From NCBI RefSeq assembly GCF_900110255.1, contig NZ_FODD01000001.1, positions 310,001-374,000 of the forward strand: a stretch of DNA of 64,000 nucleotides. The letters run 5' to 3'. Source of the stretch: Actinacidiphila rubida (GTDB lineage: Bacteria; Actinomycetota; Actinomycetes; Streptomycetales; Streptomycetaceae). The notes below the pieces were generated by a model, which was not told the DNA's origin, made no database searches, and saw nothing but the letters and a program-made list of their open reading frames with translations. Shown here in pieces: positions 43,700-56,156 of the stretch (positions are counted from its first letter, which is position 1; the number at the start of each line of letters is the position of its first letter). Both the position numbers and the translations under genes were made by a program.

Positions 43700-45217
43700 T
43701 CAGCCGGGGTCGGTGGTGAGGGGGAAGACGCGGGGGGCGACGAGGGCGAGGACGGCCACGGCGGCGGCCGCGGCGAGGGCGGCGCCCTCGAAGACGTGGG
43801 TGACGGCCGCGGAGACGGCGTGGCGGAGGGGTTCGGGCATGGCGGGGGCGGCGCCTGCGGCGCCGTGGAGGCCGCTGAAGGAGACGCCGTCGCCGTGGTG
43901 GGCCAGTGTCGCGTTGGCCACCGCCCCGAACAGCGCGGCGCCCACGCTCTGCCCGAACTGCCGGCAGAAGAGGATGGACGAGGTGGCGGTGCCGCGCTGG
44001 GCGTAGCCGACGGACGACTGCACGCCCACGATCAGCGGGAGCTGGAAGACGCCGAGCGCCATGCCGAGCAGCAGCATGAGCGCCGCCGGCTGCCACGCGG
44101 GCCCGGCGAACGGCAGCAGCGGGAACGCGGCCAGCACCAGCGTCGCGCAACTCATGCCGATCAGCGCGGAGTTGCGGAAGCCGACCCGCAGGTAGAGGCG
44201 CGGCGACAGCGCCGCGGACACCGGCCAGCTCAGCGTCATCGTGGACAGCACGAACCCGGCGGCGATCGGGCCGAGCCCCAGCACGGTCTGCGCGTACGTC
44301 GGCAGGAACACGGTCGGCGCGACCATCAGCACACCGAGCGCGCCCAGGGCCAGGTTGACCGCGACGATCGGGCGGCGCCGCCACACCCACCCCGGGATCA
44401 CCGGCTCGGCGGCCCGCCGTTCGACCAGCGCGGTCGCGCAGCCCGCGGCCCCGCTCGCCACCAGCAGGGCCAGCGTCGGCCACGACAGCCACGGCCACGC
44501 GACCCCGCCCTGCACCAGGGCGAACAGCAGCAGCCCGCCGGACACGAACAGCCCGGCCGCGCCCGCCCAGTCGATGGTGGGCCGGACGGCCGGCCGCTCC
44601 CGTCGCTCGGCCAGGTGCCGCACGATCAGCAGCAGGGCCGCCGCCCCGATCGGCACGTTCACCAGGAAGATCCAGCGCCAGTCCGCGTACCCGGCGAGGA
44701 AGCCGCCGAGCAGCGGCCCGGTGACCGCGGCCGTCGCCCACACCGAGGACAGCGCCGCCTGGATCCGCCCGCGCTCCTTGAGCGGGTACAGGTCCGCCGC
44801 GACGGTCTGCACCGTGCCCTGGATCGCGCCGCCGCCCAGACCCTGGACCACCCGGAAGGCGATCAGGCTGGCCATGTTCCAGGCGCCCGCGCACAGCAGC
44901 GACCCGACGAGGAACGCGGCGATGCCGACCAGCAGCACCGGCTTGCGCCCGAAGGTGTCGGCGAGCTTGCCGTACACCGGCAGCGTCACCGTCACCGCGA
45001 GCAGGTAGCCGGAGAACAGCCACGAGAAGAGGGAGAAGCCGCCGAGGTCGCCGACGATCTGCGGCACCGCGGTGGAGATGATGGTGGAGTCCATCGCGGC
45101 CAGCGCCATCGCGAGCATCAGGGCCGCGACGACCGGGCCCCTGCGGGCCGGGCGGCCGTCGCCGCGCACCGCCCGCGCGTCCGACGTGCCCGTCGCGCCC
45201 TGCGTCCGACCGGTCAT
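43700..45217 (-). CDS. MFS drug-efflux transporter (DHA2, 14 TM)
   Basis: ATG 45217 (MTGRTQGATGTSDARAVRG) is taken as start; the longer frame to 45355 lacks family similarity. The 505-residue protein has about 14 membrane helices with the DHA2 motifs AAMDSTIISTAVPQI, GKLADTFGRKP (motif A) and VVQGLGGGAIQGT. Such proton-driven exporters remove lipophilic drugs or the producer's own metabolites; the substrate cannot be predicted. No regulator gene is adjacent, but CGTGTACACG, a 10-base palindrome, lies 31-41 bases upstream of the start and could be an operator. Confidence 0.92.
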   Translation of the reverse strand: MTGRTQGATGTSDARAVRGDGRPARRGPVVAALMLAMALAAMDSTIISTAVPQIVGDLGGFSLFSWLFSGYLLAVTVTLPVYGKLADTFGRKPVLLVGIAAFLVGSLLCAGAWNMASLIAFRVVQGLGGGAIQGTVQTVAADLYPLKERGRIQAALSSVWATAAVTGPLLGGFLAGYADWRWIFLVNVPIGAAALLLIVRHLAERRERPAVRPTIDWAGAAGLFVSGGLLLFALVQGGVAWPWLSWPTLALLVASGAAGCATALVERRAAEPVIPGWVWRRRPIVAVNLALGALGVLMVAPTVFLPTYAQTVLGLGPIAAGFVLSTMTLSWPVSAALSPRLYLRVGFRNSALIGMSCATLVLAAFPLLPFAGPAWQPAALMLLLGMALGVFQLPLIVGVQSSVGYAQRGTATSSILFCRQFGQSVGAALFGAVANATLAHHGDGVSFSGLHGAAGAAPAMPEPLRHAVSAAVTHVFEGAALAAAAAVAVLALVAPRVFPLTTDPG

Positions 45218-45248
45218 CACCGCTCCCCTGCCCCGCCCTGCCCGCATT

Positions 45249-45258
45249 CGTGTACACG
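45249..45258. promoter_or_regulatory. Palindrome upstream of the MFS gene
   Basis: CGTGTACACG is a perfect 10-base palindrome just upstream of the MFS start codon, a typical place and form for a TetR-like operator. The binding protein is unknown. Confidence 0.35.
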
Positions 45259-45336
45259 ACACCTTTTCACGGAGCGGTGTCCGGCGGCCCCGCCGGGTGG
45301 AGACGACCCTGAGGCCGTATGGGACCTGAGGAGCAG

Positions 45337-45560
45337 TCCCCCTAGGGGGAGGCACCTACTTGGGTCGGCCCACGGTTCCTGCTGCCGGATGACGATCCGG
45401 GCTTATGCGGTCCCTACTGTCAGAGAGCGGGCTGGGAAGCCCCGCTCCGGCGACGGGGTGGGGCTAGCCCCACCCCGGGAACGGAGACCCGCCCCATCGT
45501 GGCGGGCGTCCTTCTCCAGCAGTCTGGTGCGTACGCCGGAACGTACGGCTCGCACCACGC
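45337..45560 (+). promoter_or_regulatory. Highly structured leader/control region of the ABC transporter operon
   Basis: Several inverted repeats follow each other before the ABC ATPase gene. TCCCCCTAGGGGGA (45337-45350) is a perfect palindrome, a form seen at two-component-regulated streptomycete promoters. Next come an imperfect stem GAGCGGGCT/AGCCCCGCTC (45425-45447), a perfect 22-base palindrome with GCTAGC centre (45455-45476), CCCGC/GCGGG (about 45490-45510), and GGTGCGTACG paired with a CGTACG...GCACC stretch (about 45528-45560). If transcribed, the leader would be a chain of hairpins, pointing to attenuation or RNA-level control. No known riboswitch class is recognised. Confidence 0.5.
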
Positions 45561-45602
45561 TCCACCCTCACCCTTCCCGTCCCCGTACCTCAGGAGAGAC
45601 CA

Positions 45603-46391
45603 GTGACAACGGCCACGACGATTCCCACGGCTGGGGGCAGCGGAGAACGTTCGGCCGTCGCCGCTGCAGGCCGCGCGGTGACCAAGGCGTACGGCACCGG
45701 CGAGACCCGCGTCGTCGCGCTCGACGCCGTCGACGTCGACATCGCCCGCGGCCGCTTCACCGCGATCATGGGCCCCTCGGGCTCCGGCAAGTCCACGCTG
45801 ATGCACTGCCTGGCGGGCCTCGACACCGTCTCCGAGGGCCGCATCTGGATCGGCGACACCGAGATCACCGGGCTGAAGGACAAGAAGCTGACCCAGCTGC
45901 GGCGGGACAAGATCGGCTTCATCTTCCAGTCGTTCAACCTGCTGCCGACGCTGAACGCGGCGGAGAACATCACGCTGCCGATGGACATCGCCGGCCGCAG
46001 GGTCGACCGCGACTGGATGGACCGCGTGGTGGAGACCGTCGGCCTCGGCGGCCGGCTCAAGCACCGCCCCAACCAGCTGTCCGGCGGGCAGCAGCAGCGG
46101 GTGGCCGTGGCCCGCGCGCTGGCCGCCCGGCCGGAGATCATCTTCGGTGACGAGCCGACCGGCAACCTGGACTCCCGGGCGGGCGCGGAGGTCCTCGGCT
46201 TCCTGCGGCGCTCGGTCGACGAGCTGGGCCAGACCATCGTGATGGTCACCCACGACCCGGTCGCCGCCTCCTACGCCGACCGCGTCCTGTACCTGGCCGA
46301 CGGCCAGATCGTGGACGAGATGGCCAACCCCACCGCCGACTCCGTGCTGGAGCGCATGAAGTCGTTCGACGGTCGCGGGAGGACGTCGTGA
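45603..46391 (+). CDS. ABC transporter ATP-binding protein (MacB/LolD-like)
   Basis: The GTG at 45603 follows AGGAGA. The 262-residue ATPase has Walker A GPSGSGKST, the Q loop FIFQSFNLLPTLNAAENI, signature LSGGQQQRVAVARAL and Walker B IIFGDEPTGNLD. The PTLNAAENI/EPTGNLDS wording is typical of the MacB/LolD/FtsE-like group that powers FtsX-type permeases. Its stop overlaps the permease start by four bases (GTGA). It would energise export or extraction of an envelope substrate such as a peptide or lipoprotein. Confidence 0.95.
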   Translation: MTTATTIPTAGGSGERSAVAAAGRAVTKAYGTGETRVVALDAVDVDIARGRFTAIMGPSGSGKSTLMHCLAGLDTVSEGRIWIGDTEITGLKDKKLTQLRRDKIGFIFQSFNLLPTLNAAENITLPMDIAGRRVDRDWMDRVVETVGLGGRLKHRPNQLSGGQQQRVAVARALAARPEIIFGDEPTGNLDSRAGAEVLGFLRRSVDELGQTIVMVTHDPVAASYADRVLYLADGQIVDEMANPTADSVLERMKSFDGRGRTS

Positions 46392-48958
46392 CCGTCCTCA
46401 AGACCTCGGTGCGCAGCTTCTTCGCGCACAAGGGCAGAATGGCGCTCTCCGCGATCGCGGTGCTGCTCTCGGTCGCCTTCGTGTGCGGCACCCTGGTGCT
46501 CACCGACACCATGACGGCCACTTTCGACAAGCTCTTCGGCTCCACCGCCTCCGACGTCACCGTCTCGGCGAAGAAGGTCGACCACGAGCAGAAGACCGGC
46601 ATGCCCGACACCGTGCCCGCCTCGCTGCAGGACCGGCTGGCGCACGTCAGCGGCGTCGCGAAGTCCGACCCGGACGTGACGAGCACCGACGTCACGGTCG
46701 CCGACGCGAAGAACGACAAGATCAGCCCGTCCTCCGGCGCGCCGACGATCGTCAGCAACTGGGACCCGACCGAGAGCCGCGCCGTCGAGCTGTCCTCCGG
46801 CCACCTGCCGCAGGCCGCCACCGACGCGGTGCTGGACGCCGACACGGCGAGCAAGCACCACCTGAGGATCGGCGACACGCTGCGCGTCATCGCGGCGCCC
46901 GGCGACTTCCGCCTCACCATCTCCGGCATCGTCACCTTCAAGACCACCAACCCGGGCGCGGCCGTCGTCTACGTCGACACCGCCACCGCCCAGTCCAAGC
47001 TGCTCGGCCGGACCGACGCCTACACGGGCTTCGGCCTCACCGCGGCCAAGGGCGTCACCGACGACCAGCTGAAGGCCAACGTCAAGGCGGCCGTCGGCAG
47101 CGGCTACACGATCGACACCGCGGCCGAGACGAAGAAGAAGGACAAGGACGACGTCGGTGGCTTCCTGAACTTCATGAAGTACGCGATGCTCGGCTTCGCC
47201 GGCATCTCCGTCCTGGTCGGCATCTTCCTGATCGTCAACACCTTCTCGATGCTGGTCGCCCAGCGGACCCGCGAGATCGGGCTGATGCGCGCCCTCGGCT
47301 CCAGCCGCGGGCAGGTCAACCGGTCGGTGCTGATCGAGGCGGTGCTGCTCGGCGTCACCGGCTCGCTGCTGGGCATCGGCGGCGGCATCGGCATCGCCAT
47401 CGGCCTGATGAACCTCATGGGCAAGGCCGGCATGAAGCTCGACACCTCCGAGCTGACGATCAAGCCCGCCACCCCGATCATCGGCCTGGTGCTCGGCGTG
47501 GTCGTCACCGTCCTCGCCGCGTACATCCCCGCCCGCCGGGCCGGGAAGATCTCCCCGATGGCCGCGCTGCGCGACGCCGGCACGCCGGCCGACGGCAGAG
47601 CGGGCCGGGTCCGGGCCGCGCTCGGCGTCCTGATCTGCGCGATCGGCGCGTTCGCCCTGATCGCCGCGGGCCAGGCCAGCAAGGCGTCGGCGGGCGGCAG
47701 CCTGCTGGGCCTGGGCGTGCTCTGCTCGCTGATCGGCTTCGTGGTGGTCGGCCCGCTGCTGGCCGGCGTCGTGGTCCGCGGGGTCAGCGCCGTGCTGCTG
47801 CGGTTCTTCGGCCCCATGGGCCGGCTCGCCGAGCGCAACGCGCTGCGCAACCCGCGCCGCACCGGAGCCACCGCCTCCGCGCTGATGATCGGCCTGGCCC
47901 TGGTCGCCGGCCTGTCGGTGGTCGGCTCCTCGATGGTGGCCTCCGCCGACGACCAGCTCGACAAGTCGGTCGGCGCGGACTTCATCATCACCAGCGGCGG
48001 CAACGGCAACCAGCCGATCACGCCGGCCGAGAAGGCCGCGCTCAAGCAGGCCCACGACGTCGAGCGGTTCACCGACTACACCGTCGTCAACGCGGCGATC
48101 ACCACGCCCAAGGGCAAGGTGATCAACGGCGACCTGAGCGCCGCGGACCCGAGCTACGCCGACGACCTGCGGCTGGACACCACCGCGGGCAGGCTGTCCG
48201 ACGCGTACGGCACGAACGCCATGTCCGTGCCGGAGGGCTGGGCCAAGACCAACGGCGTGCAGGTCGGCGATCAGCTGAAGGTCGTGATGACCGGCGGCCG
48301 CCCCGCCAGCCTGAAGGTCGCCGCGATCACCAGCGACGACACGACGATCGAGCACGGCTCGATGTTCACCAACATCGCCACCGCCCGCAGCTACCTGCCC
48401 GCGGACAAGATGCCGGCCGACTTCATGCTCTTCGGCAAGGCCGTGAGCGGCAAGCAGGACGCCGCCTACGCCTCGCTCAAGGCGGCGGTGAAGAACTACC
48501 CGGAGATCGACGTCCGCGACCAGGCCGACTACAAGAACCTCATTCACAAGCAGGTCAACCAGCTGCTCTACATGATCTACGTGCTGCTGCTGCTGGCGAT
48601 CATCGTGGCGGTGCTGGGCGTGGTGAACACGCTGGCCCTGTCGGTGGTCGAGCGCACCCGGGAGATCGGCCTGATGCGGGCGATCGGCACCTCGCGCCGC
48701 CAGATGCGGCGGATGATCCGGCTGGAGTCCGTGGTCATCGCCCTGTTCGGCGCGCTGGTGGGCGTGGGCCTGGGCCTCGGCTGGGGCGCGACCGGGCAGC
48801 GGGTGCTGGCCTCGCAGGGTCTGGGCATCCTGCAGATCCCGTGGGGCACGATCATCGTGGTCTTCATCGGGTCCGCGGTCGTCGGCCTGCTGGCCGCGCT
48901 CCTCCCCGCCTTCCGGGCGGGCCGGATGAACGTGCTGAACGCCATCGCGACGGACTGA
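46388..48958 (+). CDS. ABC transporter permease with two FtsX domains
   Basis: The 856-residue permease has a membrane helix at residues 18-38, a large extracytoplasmic domain, three helices (about 265-390) ending in the conserved RRAGKISPMAALRDA, then a second copy of the same layout: four helices, an extracytoplasmic domain and the C-terminal FtsX block VVERTREIGLMRAIG through LPAFRAGRMNVLNAI. Duplicated FtsX permeases of this size pair with MacB-like ATPases in actinobacteria and often export antimicrobial peptides or antibiotics. It is coupled to the ATPase gene and followed by a strong hairpin. Confidence 0.95.
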   Translation: MTVLKTSVRSFFAHKGRMALSAIAVLLSVAFVCGTLVLTDTMTATFDKLFGSTASDVTVSAKKVDHEQKTGMPDTVPASLQDRLAHVSGVAKSDPDVTSTDVTVADAKNDKISPSSGAPTIVSNWDPTESRAVELSSGHLPQAATDAVLDADTASKHHLRIGDTLRVIAAPGDFRLTISGIVTFKTTNPGAAVVYVDTATAQSKLLGRTDAYTGFGLTAAKGVTDDQLKANVKAAVGSGYTIDTAAETKKKDKDDVGGFLNFMKYAMLGFAGISVLVGIFLIVNTFSMLVAQRTREIGLMRALGSSRGQVNRSVLIEAVLLGVTGSLLGIGGGIGIAIGLMNLMGKAGMKLDTSELTIKPATPIIGLVLGVVVTVLAAYIPARRAGKISPMAALRDAGTPADGRAGRVRAALGVLICAIGAFALIAAGQASKASAGGSLLGLGVLCSLIGFVVVGPLLAGVVVRGVSAVLLRFFGPMGRLAERNALRNPRRTGATASALMIGLALVAGLSVVGSSMVASADDQLDKSVGADFIITSGGNGNQPITPAEKAALKQAHDVERFTDYTVVNAAITTPKGKVINGDLSAADPSYADDLRLDTTAGRLSDAYGTNAMSVPEGWAKTNGVQVGDQLKVVMTGGRPASLKVAAITSDDTTIEHGSMFTNIATARSYLPADKMPADFMLFGKAVSGKQDAAYASLKAAVKNYPEIDVRDQADYKNLIHKQVNQLLYMIYVLLLLAIIVAVLGVVNTLALSVVERTREIGLMRAIGTSRRQMRRMIRLESVVIALFGALVGVGLGLGWGATGQRVLASQGLGILQIPWGTIIVVFIGSAVVGLLAALLPAFRAGRMNVLNAIATD

Positions 48959-49018
48959 CGGACTGACCGGCGGCTCGTCCGCGGTAAGGGCCACGCCCGT
49001 ACCGTCCGTACCCCTCCC

Positions 49019-49057
49019 CGGCGGCCCCGGAGCGCACCTCGCGCCCCGGGGCCGCCG
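49019..49057. terminator. Terminator hairpin after the ABC permease gene
   Basis: A 12-bp perfect stem (arm CGGCGGCCCCGG) encloses a loop whose GCGC/GCGC ends can extend the pairing. It begins 61 bases past the permease stop and precedes the mfd promoter region. Confidence 0.75.
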
Positions 49058-49209
49058 GCGCGTCCGCCGCGGCCCTTCGGGGCCGGTCCCGCGGCCCGGC
49101 GGGACGGGACGCGCCCGCCGGGCGCCGCGGCGTCGTACGCTGGACGCACCCCCGGCCCGTGACACGTGTCGGGCGGTTCGCGTTGCCCCCACACCCCCCT
49201 GGGACGGAA

Positions 49210-52752
<3,543 letters not shown>

Positions 52753-52771
52753 CGCCTCGCACGGTCGCACG

Positions 52772-52809
52772 CGGCCGCGCTCGATCACGTACGGCCGCGC
52801 TCGATCACG
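52772..52809. repeat. 18-bp direct repeat after mfd
   Basis: CGGCCGCGCTCGATCACG occurs twice with a two-base spacer (52772-52789 and 52792-52809), directly before the terminator hairpin. Confidence 0.7.
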
Positions 52810-52810
52810 C

Positions 52811-52858
52811 ACGCGGCACGAGCCGGGTCCGGGATGCCGGACCCGGCTCGTGCCGCGT
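52811..52858. terminator. Very strong bidirectional terminator hairpin
   Basis: A perfect 22-bp stem (arm begins ACGCGGCACGAGCC) with a GATG tetraloop lies between the convergent mfd and surface-protein genes, 58 bases past one stop and 35 past the other. Confidence 0.87.
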
Positions 52859-52893
52859 GGGGACGGCACCGTGCGCCGTCGCGGCCGCCCGGT

Positions 52894-53778
52894 TCAGCGG
52901 TGGGCGCGGCGCCCGCGGCCCAGCGCCACGGCTCCCGCTCCCGCGGCGACCGCGGCGGCGCCCAGGCCGGCCAGCACGGGCATCGCGCTGTCCGCACCGG
53001 TCGCCGCGAGCTGCGGGCCGGGCGCCGAGGTGGTGGCGGTGCCGGACGGTGCGGCGGCCCCCGACGGCGTGCTGCCGGTCGTGCTGACGGTCGGGGCGGC
53101 CGTCGGGCTGTGCGTCGGTGACGCGGTCGGCGTGGCGGTCGGCGAGGTGGTGCTCCCGGCCTGCTCGATGACGTAGCCCTCCATGCCGCTGGAGTCGCCC
53201 GCGCAGTCCACCGTCTTCCCGGTGTCGCGGTAGGTGTAGCGGTCGGCGAAGAGCCCCTCGAAGGACAACTCGCCGTCGCGCGCGAGCTTCGGCACGTCCG
53301 CGCTGATCTCGAACCGCAGGTGGTAGGTGCGGGTGGCGCCGGGTGCCAGGTCGTGCAGGACGTCGGCGCGGCCGGAGCTGCCACCGCTCAGCGTGGTCCA
53401 CGCGCCGCCGGCGTCCTGCACCTGGACGGTGGCGTACGGGCCGAGTGCCGGGTCGCCGTCGCCGTCGGTCTCCCGCCACGCGCTGCCGAAGGCGACGACG
53501 ACGGGCAGGGTGGTGCCGCCGATGTTGTGCAGGGTCCCGGTCGCCTCGTGCCAGCCGTCGCCGGCCACCACGACCTTGGGCACGCCCTGCACGTCGGCCC
53601 GCAGGCTGTTCTGCTCGTAGTCGCCGTAGGCCGTGGACACGTCCGCGCAGGACGGCAGGGTGGTCGGGTCCGACGGGTCTGGCGCGGTGTCCGCGCGGGC
53701 CGGACCCGCGGCCAGCAGCAGGGCGGGGGCGAGGGCGGCGGCGGTGGCCGCGGCGGCGGTGGCTCGGCGGATGCGCAT
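52894..53778 (-). CDS. LAATG-motif sortase-anchored surface protein
   Basis: Start ATG 53778 (MRIRRATAAAATAAALAPAL). The 294-residue protein has a signal peptide ending near AGPARA, a beta-rich extracellular domain with a Cys pair (PSCADVS and KTVDCAGDSSG), a Thr/Ser/Pro-rich wall-spanning region with PTATPTASPTHSPTAAPT, and a C-terminal sorting signal: LAATG (about residue 257), a hydrophobic helix and a basic tail. LAxTG is the sortase E motif of streptomycetes, so the protein should be covalently attached to peptidoglycan. The ligand-binding or structural role is unknown. It is divergent from the chitinase gene. Confidence 0.88.
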   Translation of the reverse strand: MRIRRATAAAATAAALAPALLLAAGPARADTAPDPSDPTTLPSCADVSTAYGDYEQNSLRADVQGVPKVVVAGDGWHEATGTLHNIGGTTLPVVVAFGSAWRETDGDGDPALGPYATVQVQDAGGAWTTLSGGSSGRADVLHDLAPGATRTYHLRFEISADVPKLARDGELSFEGLFADRYTYRDTGKTVDCAGDSSGMEGYVIEQAGSTTSPTATPTASPTHSPTAAPTVSTTGSTPSGAAAPSGTATTSAPGPQLAATGADSAMPVLAGLGAAAVAAGAGAVALGRGRRAHR

Positions 53779-53912
53779 CGGTTCTGGTCGGCCTCTCGGG
53801 ACGTATGCCAGGTGAACAACGGGCGAGGTGAGCGTGAACTCAGACCGGCCGTGCCCGCCAAAGGTTGTGCCGCGCGGGCGAGGTGAACGCGCTCTCAGGG
53901 ACCGGAGCCCGC

Positions 53913-53945
53913 ATTGGTCTGGACTATTGACAGGTCCATACCAAT
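53913..53945. promoter_or_regulatory. Two DasR-like operators at the chitinase promoter
   Basis: ATTGGTCTGGACTATT (53913-53928) and ACAGGTCCATACCAAT (53930-53945) each match the dre consensus ACTGGTCTAGACCACT at 12 of 16 positions. They lie 17 bases apart, about 60-95 bases upstream of the chitinase ATG, and overlap TTGACA (53927-53932), a good -35. Paired direct repeats at the -35 are known from streptomycete chitinase promoters (established), where DasR mediates chitin and GlcNAc control. Confidence 0.7.
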
Positions 53946-54006
53946 GCGCTGGAGTGGGCACCGCCCCCACGCACCCCCCACTCAACCCCCCGCAAGGAGT
54001 GGTCAC

Positions 54007-55101
54007 ATGTCCAGACAGCGGATCGTCGCGCTACTGGCCGCGCTCGTCGCGGTCGTGGGCCTCGCGGTCCTCGTGCCGATGGCCTCCACCGCCTCCGCCG
54101 CCACCTGCGCCGCGCCGTGGAACTCCTCCTCGGTGTACACCGGCGGCATGGCCGCCTCGTACAACGGCCACAACTGGTCCGCGAAGTGGTGGACGCAGGG
54201 CGAGACGCCCGGCGCCGCCGACGTCTGGGCCGACCAGGGCGGTTGCGACGGCTCCTCCGGCGGCACCGGCGGCACCACCGGCGGGTCGGGCGGCTGCAAC
54301 TACCCGGCCTGGGCCGCGGGACGCTCCTACGTCGCCGGCGACATCGTGCAGTACACCAACGGCCTGTTCTACGTCGCCACGCACGACAACCCGGGCTACG
54401 ACCCGACGATCAGCACCTGGTACTGGAGCCCGTACACCTGCACCGGCGGCGGCACCGGCGGCACCACCCCGCCGCCCAGCGGCGGATTCGTGGTTACCGA
54501 GGCGCAGTTCGACCAGATCTTCCCGAACCGGAACTCCTTCTACACCTACAGCGGGCTGACCGCCGCGCTCAGCGCCTACCCGGGCTTCGCCACGACCGGC
54601 AGCGACACGGTCAGGAAGCAGGAGGCCGCGGCCTTCCTCGCCAACGTCGACCACGAGACCGGCGGCCTGGTGTACGTCGTCGAGCAGAACACCGCCAACT
54701 ACCCGACGTACTGCGACTGGAGCCAGTCCTACGGCTGCCCGGCGGGCCAGGCCGCCTACTACGGCCGCGGCCCGATCCAGCTGAGCTGGAACTTCAACTA
54801 CAAGGCGGCCGGCGACGCCCTGGGCATCGACCTGCTGGACAACCCCAACCTCGTCCAGACCGACGCGGCGGTCTCCTGGAAGACCGGGCTCTGGTACTGG
54901 AACACCCAGACCGGCCCCGGCACCATGACCCCGCACAACGCGATGGTCAACGGCGCCGGCTTCGGGGAGACGATCCGCAGCATCAACGGCAGCATCGAGT
55001 GCAACGGCGGCAACCCCGCCGAGGTCCAGGACCGGGTCAACGACTACCAGTCCATCACGTCGATCCTCGGCGTCCCGGCGGGCGGCAACCTGTCCTGCTG
55101 A
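54007..55101 (+). CDS. Secreted family 19 chitinase with two carbohydrate-binding modules
   Basis: The 364-residue protein starts MSRQRIVALLAALVAVVGLA and has a signal peptide cleaved near STASA-AT. Two CBM5/12-type modules follow: about 37-75 (Trp/Tyr-rich, WSAKWWTQGETPG) and about 98-145 (PAWAAGRSYVAGDIVQYTNGLFY), each followed by Gly/Thr/Ser linkers. The GH19 catalytic domain occupies about 160-364, with the catalytic Glu in FLANVDHETGG and the YYGRGPIQLSWNFNY segment. It hydrolyses chitin, feeding GlcNAc uptake and possibly antifungal action. Two CBMs before GH19 is less common than one. Confidence 0.95.
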   Translation: MSRQRIVALLAALVAVVGLAVLVPMASTASAATCAAPWNSSSVYTGGMAASYNGHNWSAKWWTQGETPGAADVWADQGGCDGSSGGTGGTTGGSGGCNYPAWAAGRSYVAGDIVQYTNGLFYVATHDNPGYDPTISTWYWSPYTCTGGGTGGTTPPPSGGFVVTEAQFDQIFPNRNSFYTYSGLTAALSAYPGFATTGSDTVRKQEAAAFLANVDHETGGLVYVVEQNTANYPTYCDWSQSYGCPAGQAAYYGRGPIQLSWNFNYKAAGDALGIDLLDNPNLVQTDAAVSWKTGLWYWNTQTGPGTMTPHNAMVNGAGFGETIRSINGSIECNGGNPAEVQDRVNDYQSITSILGVPAGGNLSC

Positions 55102-55117
55102 GCGGCCCCGCGGCCGG

Positions 55118-55154
55118 TCCCGCGCGCCCCGTCCCCATGGCGGGGCGCGCGGGA
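55118..55154. terminator. Terminator hairpin after the chitinase gene
   Basis: A perfect 14-bp stem (left arm TCCCGCGCGCCCCG) with a nine-base loop starts 16 bases after the chitinase stop codon. Confidence 0.82.
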
Positions 55155-55178
55155 TCCGGACCGCGTTAGGGTGCGCAG

Positions 55179-56156
55179 GTGACGATCACCGCAGCGGGAA
55201 CCAACGTCCGTCCGCTCGCTCCGGGCCAGCGCGCGCGGCTCCTCGTCGGCGACGTCGACGGCGGCCCCGCCCGGCTGGTGCACGAGACCACCGGCAGTGC
55301 CCTGGAAGCGCCCAACTGGACGCCGGACGGCCGCTGGCTGGTCTTCAACCAGGACGGGCTGCTGCTGCGGATCGCGGCGGACGCCGCACCCGGGCGCGGC
55401 CCCGGCCCCGAGGTCATCGCCACCGGCGGCATCACCGACGCCAACAACGACCACGTGCTCTCGCCCGACGGCCGCACCCTCTACCTGTCCGCGGGCGACG
55501 GCCACATCCACGCCGTGCCGTTCGGGGGCGGCGAGCCGCGCCGGGTCACCAACCCGCCCGCGCCCGGCGACGGCAAGGCCCACCCCTTCCGCCACTTCCT
55601 GCACGGCGTCTCGCCCGACGGGCGCACGCTGGCCTACGTGGGCGTCGAGCCGTTCGGCGGCGACGACTGGGGCTACCGCAACATCTACACGTTGCCGGCC
55701 GCCGGCGGCCCCGACGTCCGCCTCACCGACACCTCGGCCCCCTCCGACGGGCCCGAGTTCAGCCCGGACGGCGCCTGGATCTACTTCAACTCCGAACTGG
55801 AGTCGGCGATCGAGGGCCACGCGCAGCTCTTCCGGATGCGCCCCGACGGCACCGGCCTGACGCGCCTGACCGGCGACGACCGCGTCAACTGGTTCCCGCA
55901 CCTGTCACCCGACGGCCGCCACCTGCTCTACCTCAGCTTCCCGCCGGGCACCGAGGGCCACCCCGCCGACCGCGACGTGATCCTTCGCCTGATGGACCCC
56001 GACGGCGGCGCCCCGCGCGACCTGGTGGCCTTCCCCGGCGGCCAGGGCAGCCTCAACGTGAACAGCTGGGCGCCCGACAGCCGGCACTTCGCGTACGTCG
56101 ACTACCCGCTCGGCGCGGCGGACGCGGGCCCCGCCGCGCCGCCGCCGCTCTCCTAG
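55179..56156 (+). CDS. TolB-like beta-propeller protein (PD40 repeats)
   Basis: The GTG at 55179 gives 325 residues without a signal peptide. At least four WD40-like PD40 units are visible: NWTPDGRWLVFNQDG, LSPDGRTLYLSAGDG, FSPDGAWIYFNSE and LSPDGRHLLYLSFPPG, spaced about 45-60 residues. TolB-type propellers in Gram-positives are usually soluble binding or enzymatic scaffolds; an unrelated peptidase domain is not present here. The stop overlaps the convergent DUF2079 stop by three bases (56153-56156). Function unknown. Confidence 0.85.
   Translation: MTITAAGTNVRPLAPGQRARLLVGDVDGGPARLVHETTGSALEAPNWTPDGRWLVFNQDGLLLRIAADAAPGRGPGPEVIATGGITDANNDHVLSPDGRTLYLSAGDGHIHAVPFGGGEPRRVTNPPAPGDGKAHPFRHFLHGVSPDGRTLAYVGVEPFGGDDWGYRNIYTLPAAGGPDVRLTDTSAPSDGPEFSPDGAWIYFNSELESAIEGHAQLFRMRPDGTGLTRLTGDDRVNWFPHLSPDGRHLLYLSFPPGTEGHPADRDVILRLMDPDGGAPRDLVAFPGGQGSLNVNSWAPDSRHFAYVDYPLGAADAGPAAPPPLS

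Noticed and set aside
43700-48958. Antibiotic biosynthetic gene cluster suggested by the adjacent MFS and ABC exporters
   Set aside because: No PKS, NRPS, terpene, RiPP precursor or tailoring genes are present; mfd and the SUKH locus flank the exporters.
46271-49192. 973-codon minus-strand open frame opposite the ABC permease
   Set aside because: Shadow of the permease gene with Asp/His/Arg-rich noise protein.
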